The translations under genes were made by a program, and so were the position numbers. DNA of 31,798 nucleotides from a virus, in the IMG/VR virus record IMGVR_UViG_3300010883_000236, positions 1-31,798 of that record. One strand, given 5' to 3'. The notes beneath the pieces were generated by a model. It ran no database searches and had not been told where the DNA came from. It saw only the letters and a program-made list of their open reading frames with translations. This document shows positions 6,565-12,606 of this stretch, piece by piece. Position 1 is the first letter of the stretch, and each line of letters starts with the position of its first letter.

Positions 6565-7199
6565 AAGTTATAGCATTAGCAGGGAAGAAGCAGTCAGGCA
6601 AAGATACTGTCTTTCAGCTTGCCCGTGATCTGTTTATAAAAGAGGGAGGTGCGCCTCTCGTAAAGACAACGAACGAACAGGTGGTGAAACTCAACGCCGA
6701 CATATCATTAGGTGTGCCTGTTCAGTCTCGTATCGGAAGGGTTGCCTTTGGTGACTCTATTAAACATGAACTCTCTAAGATTACAGGGTTCAGGGTTGAG
6801 CATATCGAAGAGAACAAGAAGGACTTCAGGTCTCTGCTTCAGGTGTGGGGTACTGACTTCCGAAGGAAGTTATGTGGTGATGACTACTGGCTTAAGAAGA
6901 TGGCGGGGATAATCGAACAGAGTACCAACCACTATGACGTTCTCTTTATTACCGACTGTCGCTTTGGGAATGAAGCAGCCTTCATTAAAGAGATGGGAGG
7001 GAAGATTATCAGAGTGGAACGTCGAGTTCAGGTTCATAACCTTACCGACTTGCCTGACCTTGACCCTCACTCATCCGAAACTGATCTTGATGATTATGAT
7101 TATGACTATGTGTTGAACAACGATAAGACACCCGATGATCTATCGAAATCAGTAGAAACTATGCTCATAACTTTGGGCTTGCTAAAAAATGCCTCTTGA
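6561..7199 (+). CDS. Deoxynucleoside monophosphate kinase-like P-loop protein
   Basis: A 212-aa P-loop kinase that probably phosphorylates dNMPs to feed phage DNA synthesis, as T4 gp1 does. MKVIALAGKKQSGKDTV carries the Walker A loop (G8 to T16, K14). The middle contains FGDSIKHELSKITGF and LLQVWGTDFRR (residues about 94-104), both characteristic of phage dNMP kinases, and then VLFITDCRFGNEAAFIKEMGGKIIRVERR, which resembles the core of these enzymes. I chose ATG 6561, which overlaps the exonuclease stop as ATGA, over the in-frame TTG at 6552. It overlaps the next gene by 11 nt. T7 lacks this gene; many marine and enteric phages carry it. Confidence 0.85.
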   Translation: MKVIALAGKKQSGKDTVFQLARDLFIKEGGAPLVKTTNEQVVKLNADISLGVPVQSRIGRVAFGDSIKHELSKITGFRVEHIEENKKDFRSLLQVWGTDFRRKLCGDDYWLKKMAGIIEQSTNHYDVLFITDCRFGNEAAFIKEMGGKIIRVERRVQVHNLTDLPDLDPHSSETDLDDYDYDYVLNNDKTPDDLSKSVETMLITLGLLKNAS

Positions 7200-7383
7200 C
7201 TTACCTCTTAATTTTGCTAACGAGAAGTTGCCTCCTGTGTCAGAGGAGTTGATAATCTGGTTGGAGTCGGTGATCCCTGACAGGATGCCTGACGAAACTG
7301 AGATGTCAGTCATCAGATACAAGCAGGGACAACTTGCTGTTGTTAAGACACTTAAAAGTATATTTGAGGAACTAAATAGATAA
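7189..7383 (+). CDS. Hypothetical protein (64 aa), conserved-looking T7-like phage small protein
   Basis: A 64-aa soluble protein of unknown function. The pattern LIIWLESVIPDRMPDETEMSV, followed by YKQGQLAVVKTLKSIFEEL, resembles a small protein often found just upstream of the portal module in T7-like podophages, but I cannot name it. It is probably all-helical after the Pro-rich start. ATG 7189 lies 11 nt inside the dNMP kinase gene, and the stop TAA overlaps the next ATG (TAATG), so translation is likely coupled. No membrane segment. Confidence 0.7.
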   Translation: MPLDLPLNFANEKLPPVSEELIIWLESVIPDRMPDETEMSVIRYKQGQLAVVKTLKSIFEELNR

Positions 7384-7616
7384 TGTGTATGTCAGGCCCA
7401 ACTATTAAGGCTCCTTTAGCTACCATGAAAGCCCCGTTACAGCAGGCTTTGGCAGCAAAGGTAGATCGTAAGCCTCCTTCAAGGGTGGCCTCTTCTAAAG
7501 GAAAGAAGACTCGCAAGCGGGGAACAGGGATGTCCGATCTAGTTATTGACGGCCCCACCAATCCCGCTGGTGTGAACTCTGGTCTTGGTGGAACTTACTC
7601 TTCTTCTGGAGGCTAA
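7383..7616 (+). CDS. Hypothetical protein upstream of portal (77 aa)
   Basis: A 77-aa basic, low-complexity protein beginning MCMSGPTIKAP. It is rich in Pro, Ala, Lys and Arg (KGKKTRKRGTG around residues 40-50) and ends in a Gly/Ser tail after DLVIDGPTNPAGVNSGLGG. Small proteins starting MCMS with a later TGPxG and a Gly-rich end are common immediately before the portal in podophages, which supports a real virion-associated or assembly gene of unknown role. Start and stop overlap both neighbours (TAATG at each end). It is likely mostly disordered. Confidence 0.7.
   Translation: MCMSGPTIKAPLATMKAPLQQALAAKVDRKPPSRVASSKGKKTRKRGTGMSDLVIDGPTNPAGVNSGLGGTYSSSGG
7607..7612 (+). promoter_or_regulatory. 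Shine-Dalgarno of the portal gene
   Basis: TGGAGG ends 3 nt before the ATG at 7616. Spacing is short, but this is one of few purine-rich sites among the late genes. Confidence 0.5.
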
Positions 7617-9217
7617 TGCACACTTCTTCCCTAAAGCAATACTACGCCCAATGTGAAAGGGGGCGGGATACTTATCTCCGAAGAGCACGGGAGTGCGCTG
7701 AGTTAACGATCCCCTACCTAGTCCCCCCGCAGCAACACGGAGGACAGACCGAGTATCCCACACCCTTCCAAGGGATGGGAGCTAGGGGCGTGAACAACCT
7801 TTCTTCTAAGTTATTGCTCGCCTTACTTCCACCTAACTCACCGTTCTTTCGGTTGATTATAGACAAGTATGAATATGATAAAGCATCTGACGGTGAGGCC
7901 GACCCCAAGCTTAAGACTGAGCTTGAGAAAGCTTTATCTGAGATTGAGAGGGCTGTCCAGAGTGAGGTGGAAACGAGCGCGGTACGAGTGGGAGTCTCTG
8001 AGGCACTCAAGCAACTAATCGTTGCTGGTAACGTCCTGTTATATGTGCCAGACGAGGGAGGGCTAAGGGTATTTAATCTGGATAGATATGTTTGCAAGCG
8101 TGACCCTATGGGTAACGTACAGTCAATCATCGTAAAGGAATCCATTGACCCCGAAGTTCTTCCGACAAGTGTGCGGGCAAGACTTGAAGAGACTCACCCC
8201 GTGGGGGTGGGGAACTCAATGGACAGGAGCGTCGATGTTTATACAGGAATCTACCGTCAAGATGGTAAGTGGATAGCGAGACAAGAGGTTCAAGACATCT
8301 TAATAGAGGAGGCCGGTGGAGAATATGCGATTGATAAGAACCCTTGGATACCTTTAAGGTACACTCGAATTGAGAATGAGGACTACGGGCGGGGCTTCAT
8401 TGAAGAATACTTGGGAGACCTAAGGTCTCTCGAAGGTTTGACTCAAGCGATTGTTGAAGGTTCAGCAGCCGCAGCCAAAGTATTATTCTTAGTGAACCCC
8501 AATGGAACCACACGGCCACGCACTTTATCTAGTTCTCCTAACGGTGCTGTTGTTCAAGGTAACGCGCAGGATGTCACCGTCTTGCAGATGGACAAACACG
8601 CGGACTTCAGGATCGCGAAAGAAACGATAGATACAGTTAACGAGAGGCTAGGGTTTGCCTTCTTGATGAACACATCTATCCAACGTAAGGGAGAGAGGGT
8701 GACTGCCGAAGAAATTCGGTACATGGCACAAGAACTGGAGGATGTCTTAGGTGGTGTCTATTCTATCTTGTCGCAAGAGTTTCAGATGCCGCTTGTTAAT
8801 CGGCTGATGGATCGAATGAGTAAAGCCGGTAGACTTCCTAAGTTACCCAAGAAAATAATCAAGACAACTATTGTAACAGGGCTTGAGGCATTGGGAAGAG
8901 GCCATGACCTAAATAAACTAGACATGTTTGTTCAAGGTGCAGCCCAACTCTTGGGCGAACAGTTTCCGACACTCGTCAACCTGTCTGAGTACCTTAAGCG
9001 AAGGGCTACTTCCTTAGGAATTGATACTGAGGGCTTAGTGAAGAGCGAGGAGGAGATTCAGCAGGAACAGCAGCAACAGCAAGCCCAGCAGATGGCCCAG
9101 CAAGTAGCTCCGAATGTCGCTAACGCTGCCGGTAAGATGGCGCAAGATGACCCGCAGAAACTACAGGCAATGGCCCAATCAGCGGCCCAAAGTATGCAAC
9201 AAGCTCAACAAGGATAA
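7616..9217 (+). CDS. Head-tail connector (portal) protein (T7 gp8-like)
   Basis: A 533-aa protein, essentially the size of T7 gp8 (536 aa), that forms the dodecameric ring at the capsid vertex through which DNA is packaged and ejected. Typical features are the N-terminal RDTYLRRARECAELTIPYL, then GARGVNNLSSKLLLALLPPNSPFFRL, the wing region with LIVAGNVLLYVPDEGG, NPWIPLRYTRIENEDYGRGFIEE, and the long helix ERVTAEEIRYMAQELEDVLGGVYS. The C-terminus from about residue 480 is Gln/Ala-rich (EEIQQEQQQQQAQQMAQQ), as in related portals. The start is ATG in a TAATG overlap with the preceding gene, with GGAGG just upstream. Confidence 0.96.
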   Translation: MHTSSLKQYYAQCERGRDTYLRRARECAELTIPYLVPPQQHGGQTEYPTPFQGMGARGVNNLSSKLLLALLPPNSPFFRLIIDKYEYDKASDGEADPKLKTELEKALSEIERAVQSEVETSAVRVGVSEALKQLIVAGNVLLYVPDEGGLRVFNLDRYVCKRDPMGNVQSIIVKESIDPEVLPTSVRARLEETHPVGVGNSMDRSVDVYTGIYRQDGKWIARQEVQDILIEEAGGEYAIDKNPWIPLRYTRIENEDYGRGFIEEYLGDLRSLEGLTQAIVEGSAAAAKVLFLVNPNGTTRPRTLSSSPNGAVVQGNAQDVTVLQMDKHADFRIAKETIDTVNERLGFAFLMNTSIQRKGERVTAEEIRYMAQELEDVLGGVYSILSQEFQMPLVNRLMDRMSKAGRLPKLPKKIIKTTIVTGLEALGRGHDLNKLDMFVQGAAQLLGEQFPTLVNLSEYLKRRATSLGIDTEGLVKSEEEIQQEQQQQQAQQMAQQVAPNVANAAGKMAQDDPQKLQAMAQSAAQSMQQAQQG

Positions 9218-9218
9218 T

Positions 9219-9464
9219 ATGCCAGCGAAAAGTAAGTTTGGAAGAAACATCCCCTTTGGGAGTCGAAAGTCCCTCACCATAGCACAACGTGGGAGTACGA
9301 AGTACAAACCGGGGGATGAGATGACCCCTAAAGAGCGAAAGGCTTATAAAGATAGAGTTCAAGGCGAACTTAAACTAGAGGCTGGAAAGAAAATAAAGAG
9401 GAAGCCTGTCCCTAAGAAAGGGGCCGGACAACAACCGGGAAAACACAACAAGTATTACAAATAA
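9219..9464 (+). CDS. Small basic protein between portal and scaffold (81 aa)
   Basis: An 81-aa, very basic protein (MPAKSKFGRNIPFG at the start, KKIKRKPVPKKGAGQQPGKHNKYYK at the end). ATG 9219 sits one base after the portal stop, with AAGGA just upstream. The same frame is open upstream within the portal gene, but that part mirrors portal coding sequence and is unlikely to be used. No domain is recognised. The charge suggests nucleic acid or scaffold binding, since the next gene product is strongly acidic, but that is inference. Confidence 0.7.
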   Translation: MPAKSKFGRNIPFGSRKSLTIAQRGSTKYKPGDEMTPKERKAYKDRVQGELKLEAGKKIKRKPVPKKGAGQQPGKHNKYYK

Positions 9465-9470
9465 ATAATT

Positions 9471-10214
9471 ATGGTAGACCGAGTGACCCTAAATGAAGAG
9501 GCCGCTCCTTCTGATGACCCCCAGCTTGATGAAGCTCAAGAAGAGAGTCCTGAGAAGGTAGAGGAACAAACAGAAGAACAAACAGAAGAACAAGAGGAAC
9601 CTTCTGAAAGACCCGAATGGTTAAACTCAAAGTTTGAGACCCCTGAAGATATGGCGAGAGCCTACTCTAACCTCGAAAAGAAGTTAGGGAGTCGGCAGGC
9701 AGAAGAACAGGGACTATTAACCGCTGACGATCTTGATAAATATTCGGAAGAATATGGAGAAGGAGGTTTAACTGATAAATCTTATGATGAGTTAGCCAAG
9801 AAAGGGCTATCGAGGGAGGTAGTTGACCGTTACATTAATGGCCAAGAGCATGTCGCGGCAGGCATGGTATCAGAACTACATGAACTGGCAGGGGGGAAGG
9901 AAGGTTACGAGTCAATGTCCAAGTGGGCAGGCGAGTCCTTAGCCCCTGATGAGTTAGAGGCTTTTAATACTGCGGTTCAAAGCGGTGAAGTGGGGCAGGC
10001 GAAGCTTGCGATTCGGGGACTCTACTCCCAGTATAGGCAGGGGAATCCTGTTCCCCAATTAGTTCAGGGTGGTAAGGCGAACCAAGTAGGTGGGTACGGA
10101 TCACTCATGGAAATGACAAACGACATGAAAGACCCCCGTTATCAAGCTGGTGACAGGAACTTCCACGCACATGTGGAGTCTCGCATCGCTTCGACATCAG
10201 GGGATATCATATAA
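9471..10214 (+). CDS. Capsid scaffolding/assembly protein (T7 gp9-like)
   Basis: A 247-aa acidic protein (T7 gp9 is 307 aa) that directs procapsid assembly and then leaves. The first 45 residues are almost all Glu, Gln, Asp and Pro, and include a Glu-Gln-Thr-Glu tandem repeat. This is followed by RPEWLNSKFETPEDMARAYSNLEKKLG, the motif common to podophage scaffolds. The centre is helical and charged. The C-terminus LMEMTNDMKDPRYQAGDRNFHAHVESRIA fits the capsid-binding end of scaffolds, where a DPRY motif is common. Position between portal and capsid genes agrees. ATG 9471 follows AATAATT with no Shine-Dalgarno. Confidence 0.92.
   Translation: MVDRVTLNEEAAPSDDPQLDEAQEESPEKVEEQTEEQTEEQEEPSERPEWLNSKFETPEDMARAYSNLEKKLGSRQAEEQGLLTADDLDKYSEEYGEGGLTDKSYDELAKKGLSREVVDRYINGQEHVAAGMVSELHELAGGKEGYESMSKWAGESLAPDELEAFNTAVQSGEVGQAKLAIRGLYSQYRQGNPVPQLVQGGKANQVGGYGSLMEMTNDMKDPRYQAGDRNFHAHVESRIASTSGDII
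9564..9599 (+). repeat. 12-bp tandem repeat in the scaffold gene
   Basis: Three in-frame 12-bp units (GAACAAACAGAA twice, then GAACAAGAGGAA) encode the EQTE EQTE EQEE acidic stretch. It probably varies in copy number by slippage and adds acidic length to a disordered N-terminus. Confidence 0.8.
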
Positions 10215-10226
10215 CCAGAAAATAAT

Positions 10227-10361
10227 ATGCTACAAGAAACGCCAGAGACGGCCCCAAAGGGGAAACAGAAATCAGAACCAACAGCCAAACCGGCTCCTGC
10301 GGTGGAACCCCCACCCGCTGACCCGAAACCTTGGCTTAATAATCCGAAAGACGAACGATGA
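10227..10361 (+). CDS. Small proline-rich protein (44 aa)
   Basis: A 44-aa frame starts at ATG 10227, 12 nt after the scaffold stop, and ends in CGATGA, so that its TGA overlaps the next gene's ATG (10358) by the classic ATGA coupling. The product begins MLQETPETAPKGKQKSEP, continues with a Pro/Ala run (AKPAPAVEPPPADPKP) and ends WLNNPKDER. It is probably disordered. No domain recognised. Support comes from filling the only gap between scaffold and the secreted protein gene, the AATAAT-ATG context shared with neighbouring genes, and the ATGA overlap. It might instead be a non-coding spacer. Confidence 0.55.
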   Translation: MLQETPETAPKGKQKSEPTAKPAPAVEPPPADPKPWLNNPKDER

Positions 10362-10684
10362 AAAAAATATTACTTATTATTGGTGTAGCGTTGTTCGCAA
10401 CGACTGCAAACGCAAATGGAAAGAAACCTAGTGTCTTTGGGGCGCACCTTAAGCCTGTCCCAAGTGTCACCTTGTTTGGTCAGACCATTAAGTGGGAGAT
10501 TCCCTCCTTGTGCTTAGGTAAAGCAGCAGGGGTTCTCCCTGACGCTAAGATATCTGCTGAAAGGATCAGCTTTAAGATTCCTTATCTAGCTATAGATATT
10601 CCTCTTCCCTCCCTCGTTCTCGGAGTCGGGACGAACAGGGTTGAGGTAAAGCTAGGAGAAATTAACAAGAGTTCCCAAGAATAA
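10358..10684 (+). CDS. Secreted/periplasmic protein with Sec signal peptide, unknown function
   Basis: A 108-aa protein with a textbook signal peptide: MKK, a hydrophobic core ILLIIGVALFATT, and a likely signal peptidase I site after ANA (residue about 19). The mature part of about 89 residues has alternating hydrophobic and polar residues (VTLFGQTIKWEIPSLCLG, ISFKIPYLAIDIPLPSLVLGVG) suggesting β-strands or membrane-surface association, with one Cys. I do not recognise the family. It sits directly before a holin-like gene, so a periplasmic role around lysis or superinfection control is plausible but unproven. No zinc, Glu-Asp-Thr or other endolysin-like motif is visible. Confidence 0.75.
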   Translation: MKKILLIIGVALFATTANANGKKPSVFGAHLKPVPSVTLFGQTIKWEIPSLCLGKAAGVLPDAKISAERISFKIPYLAIDIPLPSLVLGVGTNRVEVKLGEINKSSQE

Positions 10685-10710
10685 TTTATCAGTCATACAC
10701 AACTATTGAT

Positions 10711-10974
10711 ATGCCTAACACGAAAGTAAGTGTGCCGGTGGTTAACGAAACGGTTAAGAAACCGGGATATAAATCCACCGAGTTCTACATGAGCATGCTG
10801 GCTGTAGTCATTGGAGCCGTTGCTTCCTCTGGAATACTGGATGGAAGCGATGGTTTAACCAAGGTTGTTGGCCTAATCATGGCTGCTTTGGTTGCCCTTG
10901 GCTACACAGGTTCCCGTTTGACCATAAAGAAATTGGATCACGCCAATGGTAGCGGCACTTCTAGCAATTCTTAA
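10711..10974 (+). CDS. Holin-like membrane protein, two transmembrane segments
   Basis: An 87-aa protein with a polar N-terminus ending GYKSTEFYMS, a first hydrophobic segment (MLAVVIGAVASSGIL, about residues 29-43), a short DGSDG turn, a second segment (VVGLIMAALVALGYTG, about residues 54-69) and a basic then Gly/Ser-rich tail (KKLDHANGSGTSSNS). The pattern GYK-S/T-TEF(W/Y) before TM1 and ALGYT-x-SR at the end of TM2 recurs in small phage holins of Gram-negative hosts. A holin would permeabilise the inner membrane at the end of infection. Its last 29 nt overlap the start of the next frame. T7's holin gene (17.5) lies after the fibre gene instead. Confidence 0.75.
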   Translation: MPNTKVSVPVVNETVKKPGYKSTEFYMSMLAVVIGAVASSGILDGSDGLTKVVGLIMAALVALGYTGSRLTIKKLDHANGSGTSSNS

Positions 10975-11119
10975 GGAGATACTTAAGTTACTATGGGATG
11001 AAGCTGCTAAACCTGTTAAAGCAACGGTTGCTCCTGCCGTGCCTCGTAAGTTGCGTGATGCTTGGAAGCAACGGATGCTTGACAAGTGGCAAAAGAGTAG
11101 TCTTCATTCCAACGAGTGA
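10946..11119 (+). CDS. Nested 57-aa protein overlapping holin and lipoprotein genes
   Basis: A 57-aa frame starts at ATG 10946 inside the end of the holin-like gene (29-nt overlap) and ends at TGA 11117-11119, overlapping the lipoprotein gene by 122 nt in a different frame. The sequence begins MVAALLAILKEILKLLWDE, an amphipathic or weakly membrane-seeking helix. It continues with AAKPVKATVAPAVPR and ends in a basic helix RKLRDAWKQRMLDKWQK. The composition looks like a real protein, and similar short post-holin proteins with a Leu-rich start and Arg/Lys-rich end occur in environmental phages as far as I recall. It could be an i-spanin-like or holin-regulating protein, but it is too short for a classical Rz. 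Confidence 0.55.
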   Translation: MVAALLAILKEILKLLWDEAAKPVKATVAPAVPRKLRDAWKQRMLDKWQKSSLHSNE

Positions 11120-11264
11120 CACTTTGGTTCGTATCGGGCCAAGCGTTACAGGTCGAGTTTATTACTGGACAGGTGAGGAGTGGGAACTCTCTAAAAATAG
11201 AGTCACTCTACCTGAAGGTTGGTTAGCTGGGCCGCTAGATTTGCCCAAAGGGGACGCTGAATAG
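10998..11264 (+). CDS. Small lipoprotein, possible o-spanin-like lysis protein
   Basis: An 88-aa protein with a lipoprotein-type signal: basic start MKLLNLLKQR, hydrophobic core LLLPCLVSC, and lipobox LVSC with C19 as the likely lipidated Cys (a second Cys at 27 in SNGC is a weaker alternative). The mature part contains VVFIPTSDTLVRIGP, then GRVYYWTGEEWELS, then VTLPEGWLAGPL, looking like a small β domain anchored in the outer membrane. It starts within the preceding 57-aa frame and runs past it, an arrangement like overlapping Rz/Rz1 genes. The ATG at 10998 has only a distant AAGGAG (10973-10978). Lysis function is inferred from its neighbour and topology, not from a recognised family. Confidence 0.68.
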   Translation: MKLLNLLKQRLLLPCLVSCVMLGSNGCLTSGKRVVFIPTSDTLVRIGPSVTGRVYYWTGEEWELSKNRVTLPEGWLAGPLDLPKGDAE

Positions 11265-11277
11265 CCTGTTGCGACAG

Positions 11278-11343
11278 ACAACTTGACGGCAATCCGAAAG
11301 GGATTGTGGTAAGCCTTAGTGAGTGCTAGGGCTGATTAGTTGT
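11278..11343 (+). promoter_or_regulatory. Candidate three-way-junction RNA element upstream of the capsid gene
   Basis: The 104-nt gap before the capsid gene folds by eye into a three-way junction. P1 pairs ACAACT (11278-11283) with AGTTGT (11338-11343). P2 pairs CAATCC (11290-11295) with GGATTG (11301-11306) around a GAAAG loop. P3 pairs AGCCTTAG (11312-11319) with CTAGGGCT (11326-11333), 8 bp with one G-U, around a 6-nt loop. Joining strands are 5-6, about 5 and 4 nt. There is no T-run, so it is not a terminator. It could be a translational leader, an RNase III site as occurs near T7 gene 10, or a processed 5' end. The 25 nt between P1 and the ATG are A/T-rich. Pairing is seen; function is inferred. 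Confidence 0.45.
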
Positions 11344-11368
11344 AATTGTAACAGAAAGATAAAATATT

Positions 11369-12547
11369 ATGGGTTTTAATGATAATCTATTCAGTATTAG
11401 CGGCAGCAACTTTGCGGGTCGCTTAGGTTCCGACAAGCAAGTCGGTGACGCAACGGCACTTTTCCTCAAGAAATTTGCTGGAGAAGTATTAACGGTATTC
11501 GATCAAAAGAATATCATGAAGCCCCTTCACACGATCAGAACGATCACGAAGGGGAAATCGGCACAGTTCCCGGTAATCGGTACTGCTGCCAGCGGCTACT
11601 ACTCACCGGGTTCAGACATTTTGGCAGTTGCGCCAAACGCTGATGGCTCGTTGGGCGGTCTTAACGCAATCAAAAATAGTGAGCGAATGATTCACATTGA
11701 TAAGGTGCTGATGTCTTCGACATTCATTGCCTCCATTGATGAGTTGGTCTCTCACTTTGATGTACGTTCTCCTTATTCCCACCAGCTAGGTGAGGCTTTG
11801 GCGAATCGGTTCGATAAGAACGTACTGAAGGTTGCGGTCAAGACAGGTGCTAAGGATGGAACAGATGGTGTGGATGCCAATGGTTTGGTTCCTGCTGATG
11901 CGTTCATCTCTGGTGTCACCACGCAAGGTTCGGTTGTGTACTCGCAAACTGCTGCGGGGACTGTCTCGGACTATGATGGAGCTAACACCTCTGGTGCTGG
12001 TGCTGCTGTTGGCAAACTACGCGATGATCCTACTGCATCTTACCTCCGCAAGGCTCTCTTTGAGTCGGCACGGTTGTTGGATGAGAAGGACGTTCCTCAG
12101 AGTGATCGGTACTGTATCCTCACTCCTAAGATGTATTACGAGTTGATCAACAACTCTGAGAATACTGACGTAGTGAACTCCATTATCAACAAAGATGTTG
12201 GTGGTGCTGGTTCGGTCTCGGCAGGAACCTTAGGTCAGGTTGCTGGTATTACCATCCTCACAAGTAATCATCTCCCAAGTGCTGCTGATGTCAGCACGGA
12301 TAACCAATGGGCATCGCAGTCGCCTGCGAATGATTACACCCTGAAGTATCAGGATTGTGCTGGTATCGTCTTCCAGAAGGGTGGCTTTGCTACCTTGAAG
12401 TTGATGGACTTGACGATGGAGTCTGAGTATATGATCGCTCGTCAGGGCAATCTGTTTGTTGCCAAGTACAGCATGGGTCACGGGTCATTGCGGCCTGAGT
12501 CCGTTGTTGTTTGGTCTGACAGTCGCCAACGTGGTGCTGCCTCCTGA
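11369..12547 (+). CDS. Major capsid protein (T7 gp10-like)
   Basis: A 392-aa HK97-fold capsid subunit (T7 gp10A is 345 aa). The N-terminal part LGSDKQVGDATALFLKKFAGEVLTVFDQKNIM and KGKSAQFPVIGTAASGYYSPG is characteristic of podophage capsid proteins, and SERMIHIDKVLMSSTFIASIDELVSHFDVR corresponds to the E-loop to spine region. The C-terminal part KLMDLTMESEYMIARQGNLFVAKYSMGHGSLRPE is also typical. No frameshift extension like T7 gp10B is evident: the stop is followed within 15 bp by a terminator. Ala/Gly-rich insert VTTQGSVVYSQTAAGTVSDYDGANTSGAGA (described here in parts, residues about 183-212) probably forms a surface loop. The gene begins after an ATAAAATATT leader lacking a Shine-Dalgarno. 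Confidence 0.96.
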   Translation: MGFNDNLFSISGSNFAGRLGSDKQVGDATALFLKKFAGEVLTVFDQKNIMKPLHTIRTITKGKSAQFPVIGTAASGYYSPGSDILAVAPNADGSLGGLNAIKNSERMIHIDKVLMSSTFIASIDELVSHFDVRSPYSHQLGEALANRFDKNVLKVAVKTGAKDGTDGVDANGLVPADAFISGVTTQGSVVYSQTAAGTVSDYDGANTSGAGAAVGKLRDDPTASYLRKALFESARLLDEKDVPQSDRYCILTPKMYYELINNSENTDVVNSIINKDVGGAGSVSAGTLGQVAGITILTSNHLPSAADVSTDNQWASQSPANDYTLKYQDCAGIVFQKGGFATLKLMDLTMESEYMIARQGNLFVAKYSMGHGSLRPESVVVWSDSRQRGAAS

Positions 12548-12562
12548 TAACTGATTAACATT

Positions 12563-12598
12563 GGGAACCCTCTGAAATATGGGGGTTCCCTCTTTTTT
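12563..12598 (+). terminator. Intrinsic terminator after the capsid gene
   Basis: GGGAACCCTC (12563-12572) pairs with GGGGGTTCCC (12581-12590), a 10-bp stem with one G-T pair and an 8-nt loop, followed by TCTTTTTT (12591-12598). It sits 15 nt after the capsid stop, the position of Tφ in T7. Partial termination here would make capsid transcripts more abundant than downstream tail transcripts. Confidence 0.9.
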
Positions 12599-12606
12599 AA
12601 AAAATT

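Noticed and set aside
7714-8145. 143-aa minus-strand open frame
   Set aside because: Antisense to the conserved portal N-terminus; Ser/Leu-rich composition typical of a shadow frame.
9114-9218. Upstream extension of the 81-aa basic protein within the portal gene
   Set aside because: The ATG at 9219 directly follows the portal stop and has AAGGA upstream; the extension mirrors Gln-rich portal coding sequence.
10993-11001. ATG-GGA-TGA mini-cistron just before the lipoprotein start
   Set aside because: It overlaps the ATG at 10998 and could couple translation, but the nearest AAGGAG is about 14 nt away and a three-codon frame is expected by chance.
10946-11119. Classical Rz i-spanin
   Set aside because: The 57-aa product lacks a clear uncharged N-terminal TM helix and the long periplasmic coiled coil; kept only as a nested gene of unknown role.
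11278-11343. Calling the pre-capsid RNA a GEMM (c-di-GMP) riboswitch, purine riboswitch or hammerhead ribozyme
   Set aside because: A three-way junction and a GAAA-containing loop are present, but the conserved core bases of these classes are not matched by eye.
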